DNA from: Limnanthes douglasii subsp. nivea
Lineage: Eukaryota > Streptophyta > Magnoliopsida > Brassicales > Limnanthaceae
Reading direction: 5' to 3'
Assembly (NCBI GenBank): GCA_036936605.1
Contig: JAUPFV010000002.1
Span: forward strand, 338,832,654 to 338,896,653
Length of the DNA: 64,000 nucleotides
Positions within the stretch are counted from its first letter, which is position 1, and each line of letters opens with the position of its first letter. Of this stretch, positions 1 to 10,865 are shown piece after piece. A model generated the notes under the pieces. It was not told where the DNA came from and made no database searches. It worked only from the letters and a program-made list of their open reading frames with translations. The position numbers and the translations under genes are program-made.

Positions 1-760
1 CAAAATGTCTAGTCCAAGGTATGGGATTGAGTTGTGTAGATGAAAATTAAGAAAAAACTAGAGCCAATCATCTTTTAGAAGGTAACGAGCATAATTTTCA
101 AGGATTACCTACATGTTAGTCGAAAAAACTAATGATAACTATTATATTATATTACACGACAATTTGTGTATAAATTTAGCACTTAACGAAAATACTACCA
201 ACAAAAATATCTTTAAAATTGAAAAAAATTGTGTACGCTTTATTAATACGCCCATTATACACGTGAATCATTTATTTCAAAAGTTTTTTATTAGAATTCG
301 TGGGTTTTGCTAGAGCCCTTAGATTTTCCAAATTTGATTATTAAAAAATAGAATTTGATTACTGAAAAATCATATGGAAGAAATCATACATATTTTTATT
401 CTAGTCTACTAGTTGAAATTTCAGTTAGGTAAAGTCTCTAACAAAAATATTAAAGGTTTTAATCTAAATCACGAAGTACACATTACTATAGATTTTCCAA
501 AAAAAAATCAATCTAATTCTTGTTTTTTTATTTGGGAGAAAATTAATGAACTACTAATAAACATAAATGGAGGCTAATAATAAAAAAGAGGGAATGAAAG
601 ATATGAGTGACGAAACCATAATTTATTTTGATCTAAAGATTGAAAAAATTCAAAAGATGATTGAGATCAATTGAATAAACTAGAATAATAACTCAAAATT
701 AGTTTTTTGAAAAAGAAAAATATATAAATATGCAAAGTTAGTAATAACAGGATTAACGCA
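1..760. other. AT-rich stretch without recognisable gene
   Basis: Short open frames only, the longest about 66 codons from position 113. None resembles a family I know. The stretch lies directly 5' of the decayed gypsy gag and may be its former leader or LTR, but I see no LTR match. Confidence 0.4.
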
Positions 761-769
761 TAATATTAA

Positions 770-1100
770 AAATCAAAACATATATATGCACATAATATTA
801 AAATCAAAAAGATATTTGATTTCAATGATATATAACAACCTACAATTCATGAGAGACCCGAATCATTACCCAAACTTACATGGAAAATGTTTTGATATTA
901 TACGATAGACTCAAGTATAAAGGCATCTATAGTGATGAAATAAGATTGCGCTTATTTTCTTTAATTATAAAGGTCAAAACAAAGTCATATTTATTTTACC
1001 AACATCTAGAAGTATCGTCCTTAAAAAATATTAACATAATTACTCTTGACATGTATCATTCGATAAAAAAATATCAACTATATTGACACAAACAACCTAA
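770..1100 (+). pseudogene. Gypsy gag fragment (Retrotrans_gag-like)
   Basis: An in-frame run through the ATG at 880 reads YDRLKYKGIYSDEIRLRLF, which parallels the conserved gag core 'CDT.KYNGVS.EAIRLRLF' of Athila/Tat capsid proteins. The codons just upstream (about 825-880) read MIYNNLQF..DPNHYPNLHMEN, parallel to the family's 'MIQNNQFGGLPNEDPNLHL' segment. In the intact family this domain forms the capsid of the virus-like particle. Here it is a 68-codon open fragment ending at 1086, with stops on both sides. Confidence 0.75.
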
Positions 1101-1849
1101 TAAATTGTTGTATGTCAACAATATACAACACTTTATGCGATAATAATATAGTAATTATTAAGCATGTTAACGGAAAATTCTAACTTCTCTAAAAACGATA
1201 ATGATATTATTTGGAAACCAAAATACACAGAAAGACTAAAAAAACTAGTATAATAGACAAAAACCAGTTGTTTGACATTTTGAGAAATGGTTTGAGAATA
1301 CCAAAATAAAATTGGAAGTAATGGTTCAATGAAACTAAAATTCGGTTTGACTACGAAAAAACATTGATAGAAAAAATCTTAAGACTCTTGTCCAAAACCA
1401 AAGATCTTACATGAAGAACCCAAAAGCTCAAATGAGACAAATCCATAACATGTTGGTTCTAAAAAAATATGAGACATGACCACGTGATGCTGAAAATGAT
1501 CTGAAAGGCAAGCTAACGCAATTAATGTTTAAAATGAACAATAAGTGAGGACATAATAAATATAGTTCTTGAAAAATAGGGCATGGATATCAAAATAACC
1601 GTGGAAAAACAATCCATCTTTCAGAGTGAAAATAATAATAATTTAGGTATCAAATTCACTACATAATATAGAAGAAATGGTCGCAACAAGACAAAAATGC
1701 ATTACGGCGATATTATTGTGATAAAAATTTATAACACAACTCCAAGTTTTATTAACGATAGTACGACAGTGTTAGACCATGACAGTCAAAATAAATTTCC
1801 TACATATCATAGTGAAGCAACTCCTAAGAGTCCAAAATATACAACTAAA

Positions 1850-2560
1850 TGTCCATATGACCCTAAATACATGTCTCAAATTCTTTATCTAAAACGACTG
1901 AAAAATAAAAATTTAGATAATTTTTTTTTAATAATTCAAGAGTTGTTTTAAAACTTATATATCGATACTTCATCTACAGATATACTAGATTAAATATCAA
2001 AATAATCCAAGTACTTGAAAGATATCATCTCTAACAAAGATAGGTTTTTAAATATTTGAGATAGTGTTGTTGGCAGAAAAATTTAGTACCTTAATTTAGA
2101 ACAAACTACCACTAAAGCTTAAATATCCAAAAGAATTTACTATTATTTGTAAAATTAGTATGTATTATTTTTAAAAGTTATTATGTGAATAACTGATAAA
2201 CTAATACCATATTGTTTTATATTTATAAGATGCTTGCTTTAGACGAGATCAAACCTACTACGGTACCATTACAACTAGCAGATATGTTTGTTAGATATCT
2301 TAGATGTATAAAACAAATTCCTAAAAATATTGAATACATTGATCTCTTTCATAAATTATATTATTCTATATATGGAGGAATATGGATTAAGTTTTTTATT
2401 TTATTTTAAGACGATTATACTTTACACCTGTCAAGATCAAAATAAACGATGGGACTAGTAAACTAATCTGAGTAGATGATGAACACGTAATTTTTACTTT
2501 ATTCAAAGCTATGAAATATCCTCATAATATGATAGTTGTTTGTCAATAACTGTTAAATAG
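1850..2560 (+). pseudogene. Gypsy gag tail and retropepsin-region fragment
   Basis: Three separated matches lie in family order. KYLKDIISNKDRF (about 2010-2050) resembles the gag-pol linker 'KFMKDILSNKRKL'. LDEIKPTTVPLQLAD (about 2230-2285) resembles the protease-region 'LGELKPTTVTLQLAD'. VDDEHVIFTLFKAMKYP (about 2470-2525) resembles 'V.DEEVKFNVFKAMKFP' just downstream. The aspartic protease active site itself is not recognisable. Stops and frameshifts separate all three. Confidence 0.7.
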
Positions 2561-2989
2561 GTTAATAACATAGATAATATATAAAATTTATCATCTTTCA
2601 ACATTAAAAAAATCGCAAGTAAAATTTTAAGTTAGTCGATAACAATATTGACAACAAAGAGGTTGTTGATTGTATGAAAGCTATAAACAATGGATCCATA
2701 TTAGACATTATATTCAATATAATATTTAAAAGACACATTAGTAATATAATATTCTAAATTAAAACTCAAACAATTACCTTCACATTTAATGCACATATAT
2801 TTACAAGAGTCTAACAACTATCTGGTTATCATTACTGTTTATTTTAATCATGTCGATGAAGAAACATTGCTCATGGTGTTGCAATAATTCAAATACATTG
2901 TCAGATAGAAAATCCATTGTATAAAATAAATTAGTCATTCAGTATATCAACACAAAAATCTTATGGACGAGATCTACAAGCTCATTGTG

Positions 2990-3660
2990 ATGTCATAGTG
3001 GTTGAATCCGAGAATCTTCAACATAGTAAAGAAATAAATTTAGAAGTAATTGGATGTGGGTATTGTATATTCGAAATTTAATAATAATTCCATAAGCGCG
3101 GTACAAGTAGTTGCAAAAAAATATCAATAATCGTTAAAAGTATGATAGGTCACTATCAATACAAACAGTCACATGATGAAGAGTATTCATTAACTATTAT
3201 ATGGTAAATGATTGTAACATGGAAGATTACTTTCCATTATCTTTAATAAATCAAATTTTTAGGAGGTTAACATGTCAATACTTTATATTGCTTCCCGAAC
3301 GATCTTCCACATAAAATCAAATTTCAATACAACCCAAAGAACAAGAGAATACAACATTCACATACCCATACAAACATATTCGTGTATTATACAATATCAT
3401 TCGAGTTATGTAATGCACCCACTACTTCTGAGAAGTGTTAGATTTTTATTATATCATATATGGCTTAGAAATCTATTAAAATATACATGAATGATTTTCA
3501 ATGAATATTTGGATATTTATTTATCTAATATTTCACTTAAATTGCAAAAACATGTGTTGATACTAACCTAATTTTAAACTGGAAAAAATATTATTTTATG
3601 GTATAAAAGGATATTATTTTAGGTCATTACACCTTTTTAAAACGAAAATCAAAGTAGATC
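2990..3660 (+). pseudogene. Gypsy reverse transcriptase fragment
   Basis: The RT fingers and palm can be followed across frames: SISAVQVVAKK (about 3089-3121), EDYFPLSLINQIF (about 3223-3260), a FELCNAPTT block matching the family 'FGLCNAPATFQ' (about 3390-3430), and YMNDF at about 3484-3498, where the catalytic YMDDF box should be. The first catalytic Asp is therefore Asn. Next comes TNLILNWKKYYFMV (about 3556-3603), matching 'TNLVLNWEKCHFMV'. Stops interrupt the frame repeatedly, so this RT is dead. Confidence 0.8.
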
Positions 3661-3699
3661 AAGGAAGATTGATATAATAATAACTAAAAGTTTTGAACT

Positions 3700-4942
3700 A
3701 AAATTATGTTATGTTTGTGTGAAGTATGATAGTGCAAGATCTGTTTCGCACGTTACCCAGTCTAACTGGCGGTCCATTAGAGATTTAAACATGATTTTTT
3801 TGAGAGAGTGGTTTAAATATTTTCTTATAAAGATTTTAAATTCTTATAGATTTTCTCCATATTTAGGTTTTTCTTATCATTATTTTTATAAATTTTTACA
3901 TATATATATAATCACCATATTAGAGGTTTGTATTGTTATATTCTTCTAAACATTAATATCCAAACATTGTGAAACTACAACCACTTTTTGAAATGTAGCC
4001 TATTTTTGAATGAACCAAGTAAATTTGTGTGTTCTTCATTCTGTTTTATTTTATTTTTATCATTGAAACCTAACACGTTAAAGTGATCTGAAACTTTCTT
4101 GGACATAGAAATTTTCATAGAGGATTTATCATATTTTTTAAAATATCTCACAGAACTTGATGCAGACAGATTAGCCTTGGGTTCATCGTTACTGTATTTT
4201 TATAGTTTATTTATAGATGATATTCACATATTATCAAATTTTGTTTTTAAATTTTGTTTACTCAGTTTTTTTATTATTTTGATTTAATTAGACCAAAATT
4301 TAATTCTCGGTCGTCATGTTATATTTTTTTATTGTTATTCTACATTGGTTAAAATATTAGCGATATAATCTCTAATTTTAAGGGTTAGTAGAAATTTTAA
4401 TTTGCATGTTATGAAAATTAATATTATAATACTTTCACCAAATTTATTATTATTATTATAATTTATATGTTGTAATTTTTGGAAGTTAATTTTATTGTCC
4501 TGAATCAATATTTAGTTACGAAACTAAAATAAATAGATGTTTTTGTTAATTTTAATGAAAAAAGAGAGTTACATATGAATGAATATATTAAAACTAAACT
4601 TAATTTAGGTTATATTTATTATATATCGTATATATTTTTAAAATATATTATTGATATAAAAAATAAATAATTTGTACTGATTAAGCGCGCGTTCAATAAA
4701 CATAGTAACTCGGGTAAAAATAGAATAAATTTATGCTAATACCTTTTAATATGAGTAGTTTATTTGGGTTATTATATCCATAAATATGCTTTAACTCATA
4801 ATGCTTTAGACAAAATGGGACATAAATCATTGATCTATACTCGTTAAAAGAGTCAATTAGAAATCTTAATAAGATTAAACAAATTACGAGTCACATTCAT
4901 ATCAAAATCTTTACGTAATTAAGATGAGTATGACTATATATA
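3700..4942. other. AT-rich intergenic stretch
   Basis: No coding region I can support; two short open frames (from 3719 and 4099) show no known motif. A small CpG-containing patch at about 4683-4693 is the only departure from the AT-rich background. Confidence 0.4.
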
Positions 4943-5764
4943 ACCAAATGTGGTTTAAGTTTACCAAAAAAACGTAGTTGGTTTTTGTTTGACTTTTTTA
5001 GGACAAAAAAACCCTTGAAATTTTATTTAATGTCCAAATTGCCACTAAGTAAAAAAAATACTAAGTATATCCCAGATATACCTAATTCGCAAAACAATCT
5101 ATTTGGCTATGTATACAAAAAAAACACAACTCCCTACTAGATCAAACCACATATTACTACAATTTTGTTAAGTTCTTCAAATTGTTCTTGAACATTCAAA
5201 GTTGCCTCAAGAAACTCAAACTCTTTTCAATTTTTTTAAACTTCTTCTAATAGAAACACAAAATCCAACATGAATCAACCGAAATTAAGGTAAAAACTTT
5301 TTTTTTGGGAAGTTTTTTCGAAAAAAATAAATAAGGATTTAATTATTAAAAAAAATCTTAATTTTAGGATCTGTACATGCCTAGCGTACCAGTCGGTACG
5401 CATTTCCTGTACCTATGGTACGCTAGGCCTTCGTTGTCGGCCATTTTTTGGCCGAATTTCGGTTGGAAAATGTCCTCCAAACACCCTAAAATTAATATAT
5501 TTTTTACCTAATTCAACCCTAACCTAATTTTGATACTAACACTAAGTTTCCCGATTTTAGTTCGCCGGATAAATTAGAGAGAACTTGGAGGTTTTAAAGA
5601 GAAGTTAGAGAGAAGTGAGAGAGTGTAAGAGAAAAAATGAGGTGGATGAAGGTTAGTAAAAAAAGCCTTGTATACCCCTAAAAGGGTACTTTTGTCAAAA
5701 TTTGGGTAAACGTATGCCACCTTGTATAAACTCAAAATTGGGTAAACTTAAACCACATTTGGGT
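4943..5764. mobile_element. Non-autonomous element with terminal inverted repeats (about 0.82 kb)
   Basis: The left end (4943-4965) reads ACCAAATGTGGTTTAAG followed by TTTACC. The right end (5741-5764) is its reverse complement with one extra C. Weaker inverted similarity (a sub-terminal 'gacaaaa...accctt' motif) continues inward on both sides. Both flanks are (TA)n, so a target-site duplication cannot be read. There is no transposase ORF. The interior holds a leader-like stretch with an ATG at 5270 and, near the right side, an AG-rich stretch (about 5570-5640) that looks like a plant 5' UTR read backwards. This suggests captured or rearranged host DNA. Superfamily is uncertain; Mutator-like is the best guess. 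Confidence 0.65.
5379..5428. repeat. Nested GC-rich hairpin inside the TIR element
   Basis: GCCTAGCGTACC (5379-5390) is perfectly complementary in reverse to GGTACGCTAGGC (5417-5428). The 26-nt spacer contains a second inverted pair, GGTAC (5395-5399) and GTACC (5408-5412). It is unusually GC-rich and CpG-containing for this window. Confidence 0.85.
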
Positions 5765-6033
5765 ATATATATCTTGACCCGATTAATATAAATGTATATG
5801 TCATCTCGGGGTCTTAACCTCTGGTGATTTCGTCAATTGGATCACAAGTTATTGATTGTTATACGAATTAATTATTAATCAAAGAAAAAATTATAATAAA
5901 TATGATTTATGTTATCTAACGCAAGTTAGATTATTTTACATTATTAATAATATAAAATTAAAATTATTTTAATTAAATAATAACTTGTTTATTATAATAT
6001 TTAACAAAAAAATCTCAAAAGACAATTCGTATA
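5765..6033. other. AT-rich spacer
   Basis: Nothing recognisable. Confidence 0.4.
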
Positions 6034-6245
6034 GTTTAGACTTGTTTGGATATTTATCTAAAAATATGTGACAAGAGGATTTCACTATATTTGGTTAACT
6101 TTGTATAAATTTTAAAATTTTGATATCGTTATATAAATTTTGTAATAAAATGCATTGATCAAGAGTATATTGTGATTGGTGAGTATTAGTAAATTTGGAT
6201 GAAGATCGGGTGTCTAATGTGACATGCAAATTATAACACCGAGTA

Positions 6246-6246
<1 letters not shown>

Positions 6247-6312
<66 letters not shown>
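6247..6312. repeat. (TAA)n microsatellite, first copy
   Basis: About 22 TAA/AAT repeats within unit 1 of the tandem duplication. Confidence 0.95.
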
Positions 6313-6313
<1 letters not shown>

Positions 6314-6599
6314 CGAGAAGAAAATTATTTATTCGTTGTGTTGAGATCTATTTTATAGAGGTACAAAATATTTCACATCCCGAGCTACTTGTTTAGACTT
6401 GTTTGGATATTTATCTAAAAATATGTGACAAGAGGATTTCACTATATTTGGTTAACTTTGTATAAATTTTAAAATTTTGATATCGTTATATAAATTTTGT
6501 AATAAAATGCATTGATCAAGAGTATATTGTGATTGGTGAGTATTAGTAAATTTGGATGAAGATCGGGTGTCTAATGTGACATGCAAATTATAACACCGA

Positions 6600-6600
<1 letters not shown>

Positions 6601-6682
<82 letters not shown>

Positions 6683-6683
6683 C
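6601..6683. repeat. (TAA)n microsatellite, second copy
   Basis: About 27 TAA/AAT repeats within unit 2; the extra repeats account for the longer unit. Confidence 0.95.
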
Positions 6684-6759
6684 GAGAAGAAAATTATTTA
6701 TTCATTGTGTTGAGATCTATTTTATAGAGGTACAAAATATTTCACATCCCGAGCTACTT

Positions 6760-8957
6760 CATATTTTCACAATGTAGCAAAATATAACACATTAAGGTCC
6801 CATCAGCTAGATAGGTAACTCAATTGTGTTTATATATTCTAATGTGAACTTTTTAGAGTATCATCCCTAGGAATACGATAGCATACCTCGTATCCCACAT
6901 GCATGGGCTCTATCATGCGATTGATGTACGGAATAAGTTTAAAGACTCATATCTTAAAGAACGGTTGTTGTGTGTGTAGATCAGCCACATCTCGAGGATA
7001 TCTCATACTTTTTTTATGATAGTGATCACCTATTTCATGATGTATTTATTGTATCACACGCATCATACTTGTCTATAACTAGTTTTCAGTGTTGAATACT
7101 TTATTTAGCAAGCCATGCGATTTTCAAATACGACCCCAATATATGGTTTTGTTATTTTCATATATGGCATTGATTAAACATTGTCTTCTTTAAAGTACTC
7201 TTTGTAGAGGTGATGTATAACATGTTGGTGTTAACCATCTCTGCCAATGATCATAGCGAGCAAGTACATATGAATGCATTTTAAAACTTCAACTTGATAA
7301 ATTCAGACCTTTTATATTATTCATGTGATGATTAAGATTAAATGTTTTGTGTTTAGACTCTAGTTTTACCTTTAGATAACATATTCCAAATTATTCACAT
7401 ATAATAGAAATCATAATATGTTTTTTTAGTAAAAATACCAAGATATCAATTAAATGATGGTACTGGACTACTCTTTATTTTACTCTAAAAGTATGCAGGA
7501 TATATAATGATTAAATTAAATATTTTAAAACCCAACCATATATAGTGATGATACTTCATGCTAAATTCTTTAAATAAATTATGATAAATAATTTAAAAAG
7601 AATATTAAAACATTCATAAATTACATTACCAATATTCAATTTTTCCAGTTTTTTGGTTTTTTTAAGTTGGTTGAATCCGGAAATGATGCGAAATTTGAAT
7701 TCATTAAAGATAAAGGAATTGTAAAAAATTATAAGAAAATAATTTACAAGTCTATTTACAAGGTCAAATTTCAGGTTTAATATTTGATGGACTTGTGAAT
7801 AAGATCATTAATATTAACTATAAATTTAATATTTCACAATCTAACTTTAGTTATGTTGAGATTATTAAGTATTTTTTACATTAAAGGCTGAACAATAATG
7901 AGAAATAAAGATAATTCAATATTAACCATTAAAGATACTTATAAATTAAAACTCTTTGAAGAAAATATATGAAGTAGGAAGGATAATCATGTTGAACAAA
8001 GTTTGATGTCTCATTTAAACATAATCCTTACTTCAATTTATATTCAGTTATTAGAGATTTTTTATGAATTGTTACGGTTTAAACTATTATAATTTCTCTT
8101 CATTTAGAAGATACCTCATATTCTAAAATTGAATGATGGTAAAATATCTTTATAGATATTGGTGATTTGTTTTTATCTTACAACACTTACAAATATTTGA
8201 TGGATTGATATATTTCAAACCATCGTACTTTCTCTTTATTTAAAAGATATATTAGATCTCCAAGATTAAGTGATGGTTTCCATTATGGATTACAATTAAT
8301 TTTGTAACAATGGTATATATATATATTATAGAAAAATAAATTGAAATAACGATATAAAGTATGTCTTTATCACAAGCATTCTGGTCATATTTCTCATAAT
8401 AAATGGGAGGGGAAGCTAGTTGATAAGATGATCCAGAGCCCTTTGATTGTTATTTTATTATACATGTAATGATTAAATAAACAAACTTATATACAAAATA
8501 AGGGAAATTATATGTATACAGATAAATAGAACTTTTTAAACAAAATTAAAAAGGTATAAGGAAGATGTTCCAATATAACCAAATCTATATGACCCTATCA
8601 TTACAAATTGGAGTCTGATACAATAATAACTATGTCCATTTAGAATACATTCCATTCTATAGCAATTCGATTTGGAAACCCACACTCAATTTAGATTTGA
8701 AACATTACAATAATTTGTAAGGATATTTAGTTTGGAGGGAGTATTTAGTAAACAGCCTTAATTTATGGGAACAATCAACGATGATTGGTTTAGATTTAAA
8801 TGATAAAAATTTGATCATTCATTATCGATCATCTCTTTATTTATTATAGGAATAAACGTTCTAATTTTCATTCAATATAAATCAGTTGTAGTTGTTCATG
8901 AAAGACAAACTTAACATTCTCAAGAAATTGTATAAACTCAAGTAGTATAGTAACTTA
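6760..8957. other. AT-rich stretch with weak internal repetition
   Basis: No gene seen. At about 8078-8140 and 8212-8280 a similar segment occurs twice (trinucleotide-rich 'tctctt(c/t)attta(g/a)aagata' followed by a 'gatggt' motif), an imperfect duplication with a spacing of about 135 bp. A short (TA)n lies near 8318. Confidence 0.4.
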
Positions 8958-9303
8958 TAGAAAAATCGATTATCAGCTTTTTTAATATCATAAACAATTC
9001 CACAAGATCATTAATATTCTATACGATCAACAAAAGAATACATTTTCAGCCTTTGTAATGTCATAAAGAGTTCTCTAAGAATATTTAGATTATTTATGGT
9101 GCAACAAAAGCTGTAACTTCAGCTCTTGTAACTTCATAAATATCTTTATAAGAACATAAAAATATTTGTAGTGAAACGAGAGAATCTATATTAATCTTTT
9201 GTAACACTATAAAACATCATATTTAATTTCATGTAAGAACATTAAAAATATTTTCATATAAAGGGAGAATTTAGTTTAAATTTCCATAACATCATATTGA
9301 AAT
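8958..9303. repeat. Degenerate minisatellite, about 72-85 bp units
   Basis: Four to five successive segments share the order 'ttttgtaa...cataaa...', 'aagaa(c/t)at..aaa(a/t)att' and a closing 'caacaaaag / gaaacgagag / aaagggag'. Unit ends fall at about 9035, 9109, 9181 and 9266. Units differ by many substitutions and small indels, indicating an old array. Confidence 0.6.
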
Positions 9304-9588
9304 GTTTAATGTTTAATTGTGAACTATCGTAATAATAATGAAAATTCATGCAAGATATTCTAGCACAAATGATCATCCGATAAATGCACATTCAGATGGA
9401 TACATTTCAATACATGTTAATGATCTAAGTGAGAGATTCTAAGGATATCCTAAGCCTGGAATGTCGTCATATATAAATTCGGAATATTCAGGCTTGTTTT
9501 CATTTATCCAATCAAATAAAAGTAATCAATATTAAGTTATATGTATTAGACCTACATATGATAATTACTGTCATGGAGAGATATTATG

Positions 9589-9838
9589 GGGTAAAAAGCA
9601 TTGTTAGCCCCTCATGTTTACCATTTGTATCAACATAGTCCCCTTCCTTCACTTCTGCATAAAACTCATCCCCTTCATTTTAATAATTTTCAAATATAGT
9701 CCTCCCGGACATGTGAAGCTTGAGAGACTGACACGTGTCATCAAGTTTTGTTGCAGGATTGGTCCCCCAAATGTTTGGCCAAAAATACCCATGCCCATGC
9801 CAAGTAGAATGCCAACTAAACTGCGTAGTCAGGTTTAT
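9589..9838 (+). repeat. MULE left terminal inverted repeat
   Basis: Aligns over its length with the reverse complement of 10592-10856, including the inner edge where AGGTTTAT (9831-9838) meets ATAAACCT (10592-10599). The open frame from 9614 is merely this repeat read through. Confidence 0.88.
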
Positions 9839-10135
9839 TAATAATTATTTTTATTAGTTCATATAAATAATAAGATAGTTATATGTATATTAAAAGGTAA
9901 CGGTGGACGGTAAATCACCCTCGAATTTAATATAGAGTCGTAGTTAATTTTAAATAACTTTAGTATAAAAATAGTCGGTCAGATTGCATCTTCCATTTGA
10001 ATCGTGGATAATAAATAAATAGCCCTCTAGATTGGAGCATATACATTTTGGGAACCTAGGGTTTGTTTCACAAGAAGATCTAAAATCAAAACGTTTGTCG
10101 TTCGTTTTTATCCTCTTCAACTTCAAATGGACGAG

Positions 10136-10315
10136 TCAAGACTCAGATCTGTAGCTTTCGCGCAATGACTGAGTCGCGTTCAGGCAGGCCGAGTCGCAGT
10201 GGCGGAAGCAAGAAACGTGAACGCTTACAGACAGAAAGAAGAAGAACCGAGCCGATGGCAAGAGAGGAAAGAAGCAAAACGGCTTATATATTTGATGAGC
10301 ACTGAAAACAGCCAT
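10136..10315 (-). pseudogene. Possible captured first-exon fragment inside the MULE
   Basis: On the minus strand an ATG in good context (…ACCC ATG G, codon at 10315-10313) opens 59 codons to a stop at 10138-10136. The start is MAVFSAHQIYKPFCFF, a hydrophobic and basic N-terminus like a transit or signal peptide. A GTAAG donor-like site lies near 10222. A pyrimidine-rich, leader-like segment precedes the ATG. I do not recognise the protein. This may be host DNA carried by the element or chance; base composition (GC-richer, CpG-containing) differs from both flanks. Confidence 0.3.
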
Positions 10316-10434
10316 GGGTTTTGGTGATGGAAGGAAAAGTAACTGATACGTACACGATTTCTGGTGGTGGAATGAAGAAGAAAAAACTTTGTCTGCAAAT
10401 GAAATTAGGGTTTTCTATCGAATTGATTTAATTA

Positions 10435-10510
10435 AGGGTTTGGGTTATAGTAATTGGGTTTCGGGTTTGGGTTAGAATAGATTGGATTTTGGGGTTGGAT
10501 TAGTTTTAAT
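10435..10510. repeat. Telomere-like GGGTTT degenerate repeats
   Basis: Several GGGTTTGGGTT-type variants in a row (GGGTTTGGGTTAT, GGGTTTCGGGTTTGGGTTAG). They resemble plant telomere repeats but are irregular and lie inside the MULE. Confidence 0.5.
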
Positions 10511-10591
10511 TGGGTTCGACCCAGTCCGTTTATAATTATGGTGGGTAAATGGTAACTTGAAATGGTAAATGATAACTTTTTAAGGTAAATC

Positions 10592-10856
10592 ATAAACCTG
10601 ACTAGGCAGCTTGGTTGGCATCCTACTTGGCATGAGCAGAGGTATTTTTGGCCAAATATTTGGGGGACCAACCTTGCATTAAAACTTGATGACATGTGTC
10701 AATCTCTCAGGCTTCACATGTGCGGGGGGGGGGGGGGGGGGGGGGCTATATTTGCAAATTTTTAAAAAGAAGGGGATGAGTTTTATGAAGACGTGAACGA
10801 AAGGGACTAAGTTGATACAAGTGGTAAACATGGGGGACTAACAGTGCTTTTTAACC
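10592..10856 (-). repeat. MULE right terminal inverted repeat
   Basis: Inverted partner of 9589-9838, diverged by scattered substitutions and by a G-homopolymer where the left arm has the short sequence CCTCCCGGACATG. Confidence 0.88.
10724..10745. repeat. 22-nt G homopolymer
   Basis: An uninterrupted run of G in the right MULE arm, in an otherwise AT-rich region. Length may be an assembly estimate. Confidence 0.9.
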
Positions 10857-10865
10857 TATATTATG

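Larger units (their letters stand above)
760..3700 (+). mobile_element. Decayed Ty3/gypsy retrotransposon (Athila/Tat-like), gag to RT
   Basis: Conceptual translation, jumping frames around many stops, follows the domain order of plant Athila/Tat Ty3/gypsy elements: gag (about 770-1100), the gag tail and retropepsin neighbourhood (about 1850-2560) and reverse transcriptase (about 2990-3660), all on the plus strand. Spacing between the blocks is compressed, so material has been deleted. No RNase H or integrase was found downstream and no LTR pair was found, so the element is a truncated fossil. The lineage is inferred from peptide similarity remembered from the family. It is the oldest-looking element in the window and cannot be active. 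Confidence 0.8.
6034..6759. repeat. Tandem duplication, two units of 357 and 369 bp
   Basis: The unit beginning GTTTAGACTTGTTTGG at 6034 restarts at 6391 and runs to 6759. The two units are almost identical except for the length of an internal TAA microsatellite and rare substitutions, so the duplication is recent relative to everything else in the window. No ORF of note. Confidence 0.92.
9589..10856. mobile_element. Mutator-like (MULE) non-autonomous element with long TIRs
   Basis: The ends are inverted repeats of about 250 and 265 bp, opening GGGTAAAAAGCA on the left and, read inward from the right, GGTTAAAAAGCA. They are flanked by GATATTATG (9580-9588) and TATATTATG (10857-10865), a 9-bp target-site duplication with one mismatch. 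Long TIRs plus a 9-bp duplication are the signature of Mutator-like elements. No transposase is present, so it would need one in trans. The interior of about 750 bp contains a GC-richer block (about 10060-10420), unlike the flanks, consistent with a captured host fragment (Pack-MULE). One arm has expanded a G-run. Confidence 0.85.

Noticed and set aside
3719..4287. Two short open frames after the gypsy relic
   Set aside because: Phe/Ile/Tyr-rich low-complexity translations without family motifs.
10435..10510. True interstitial telomere
   Set aside because: The repeats are irregular and short, and lie inside a transposon.
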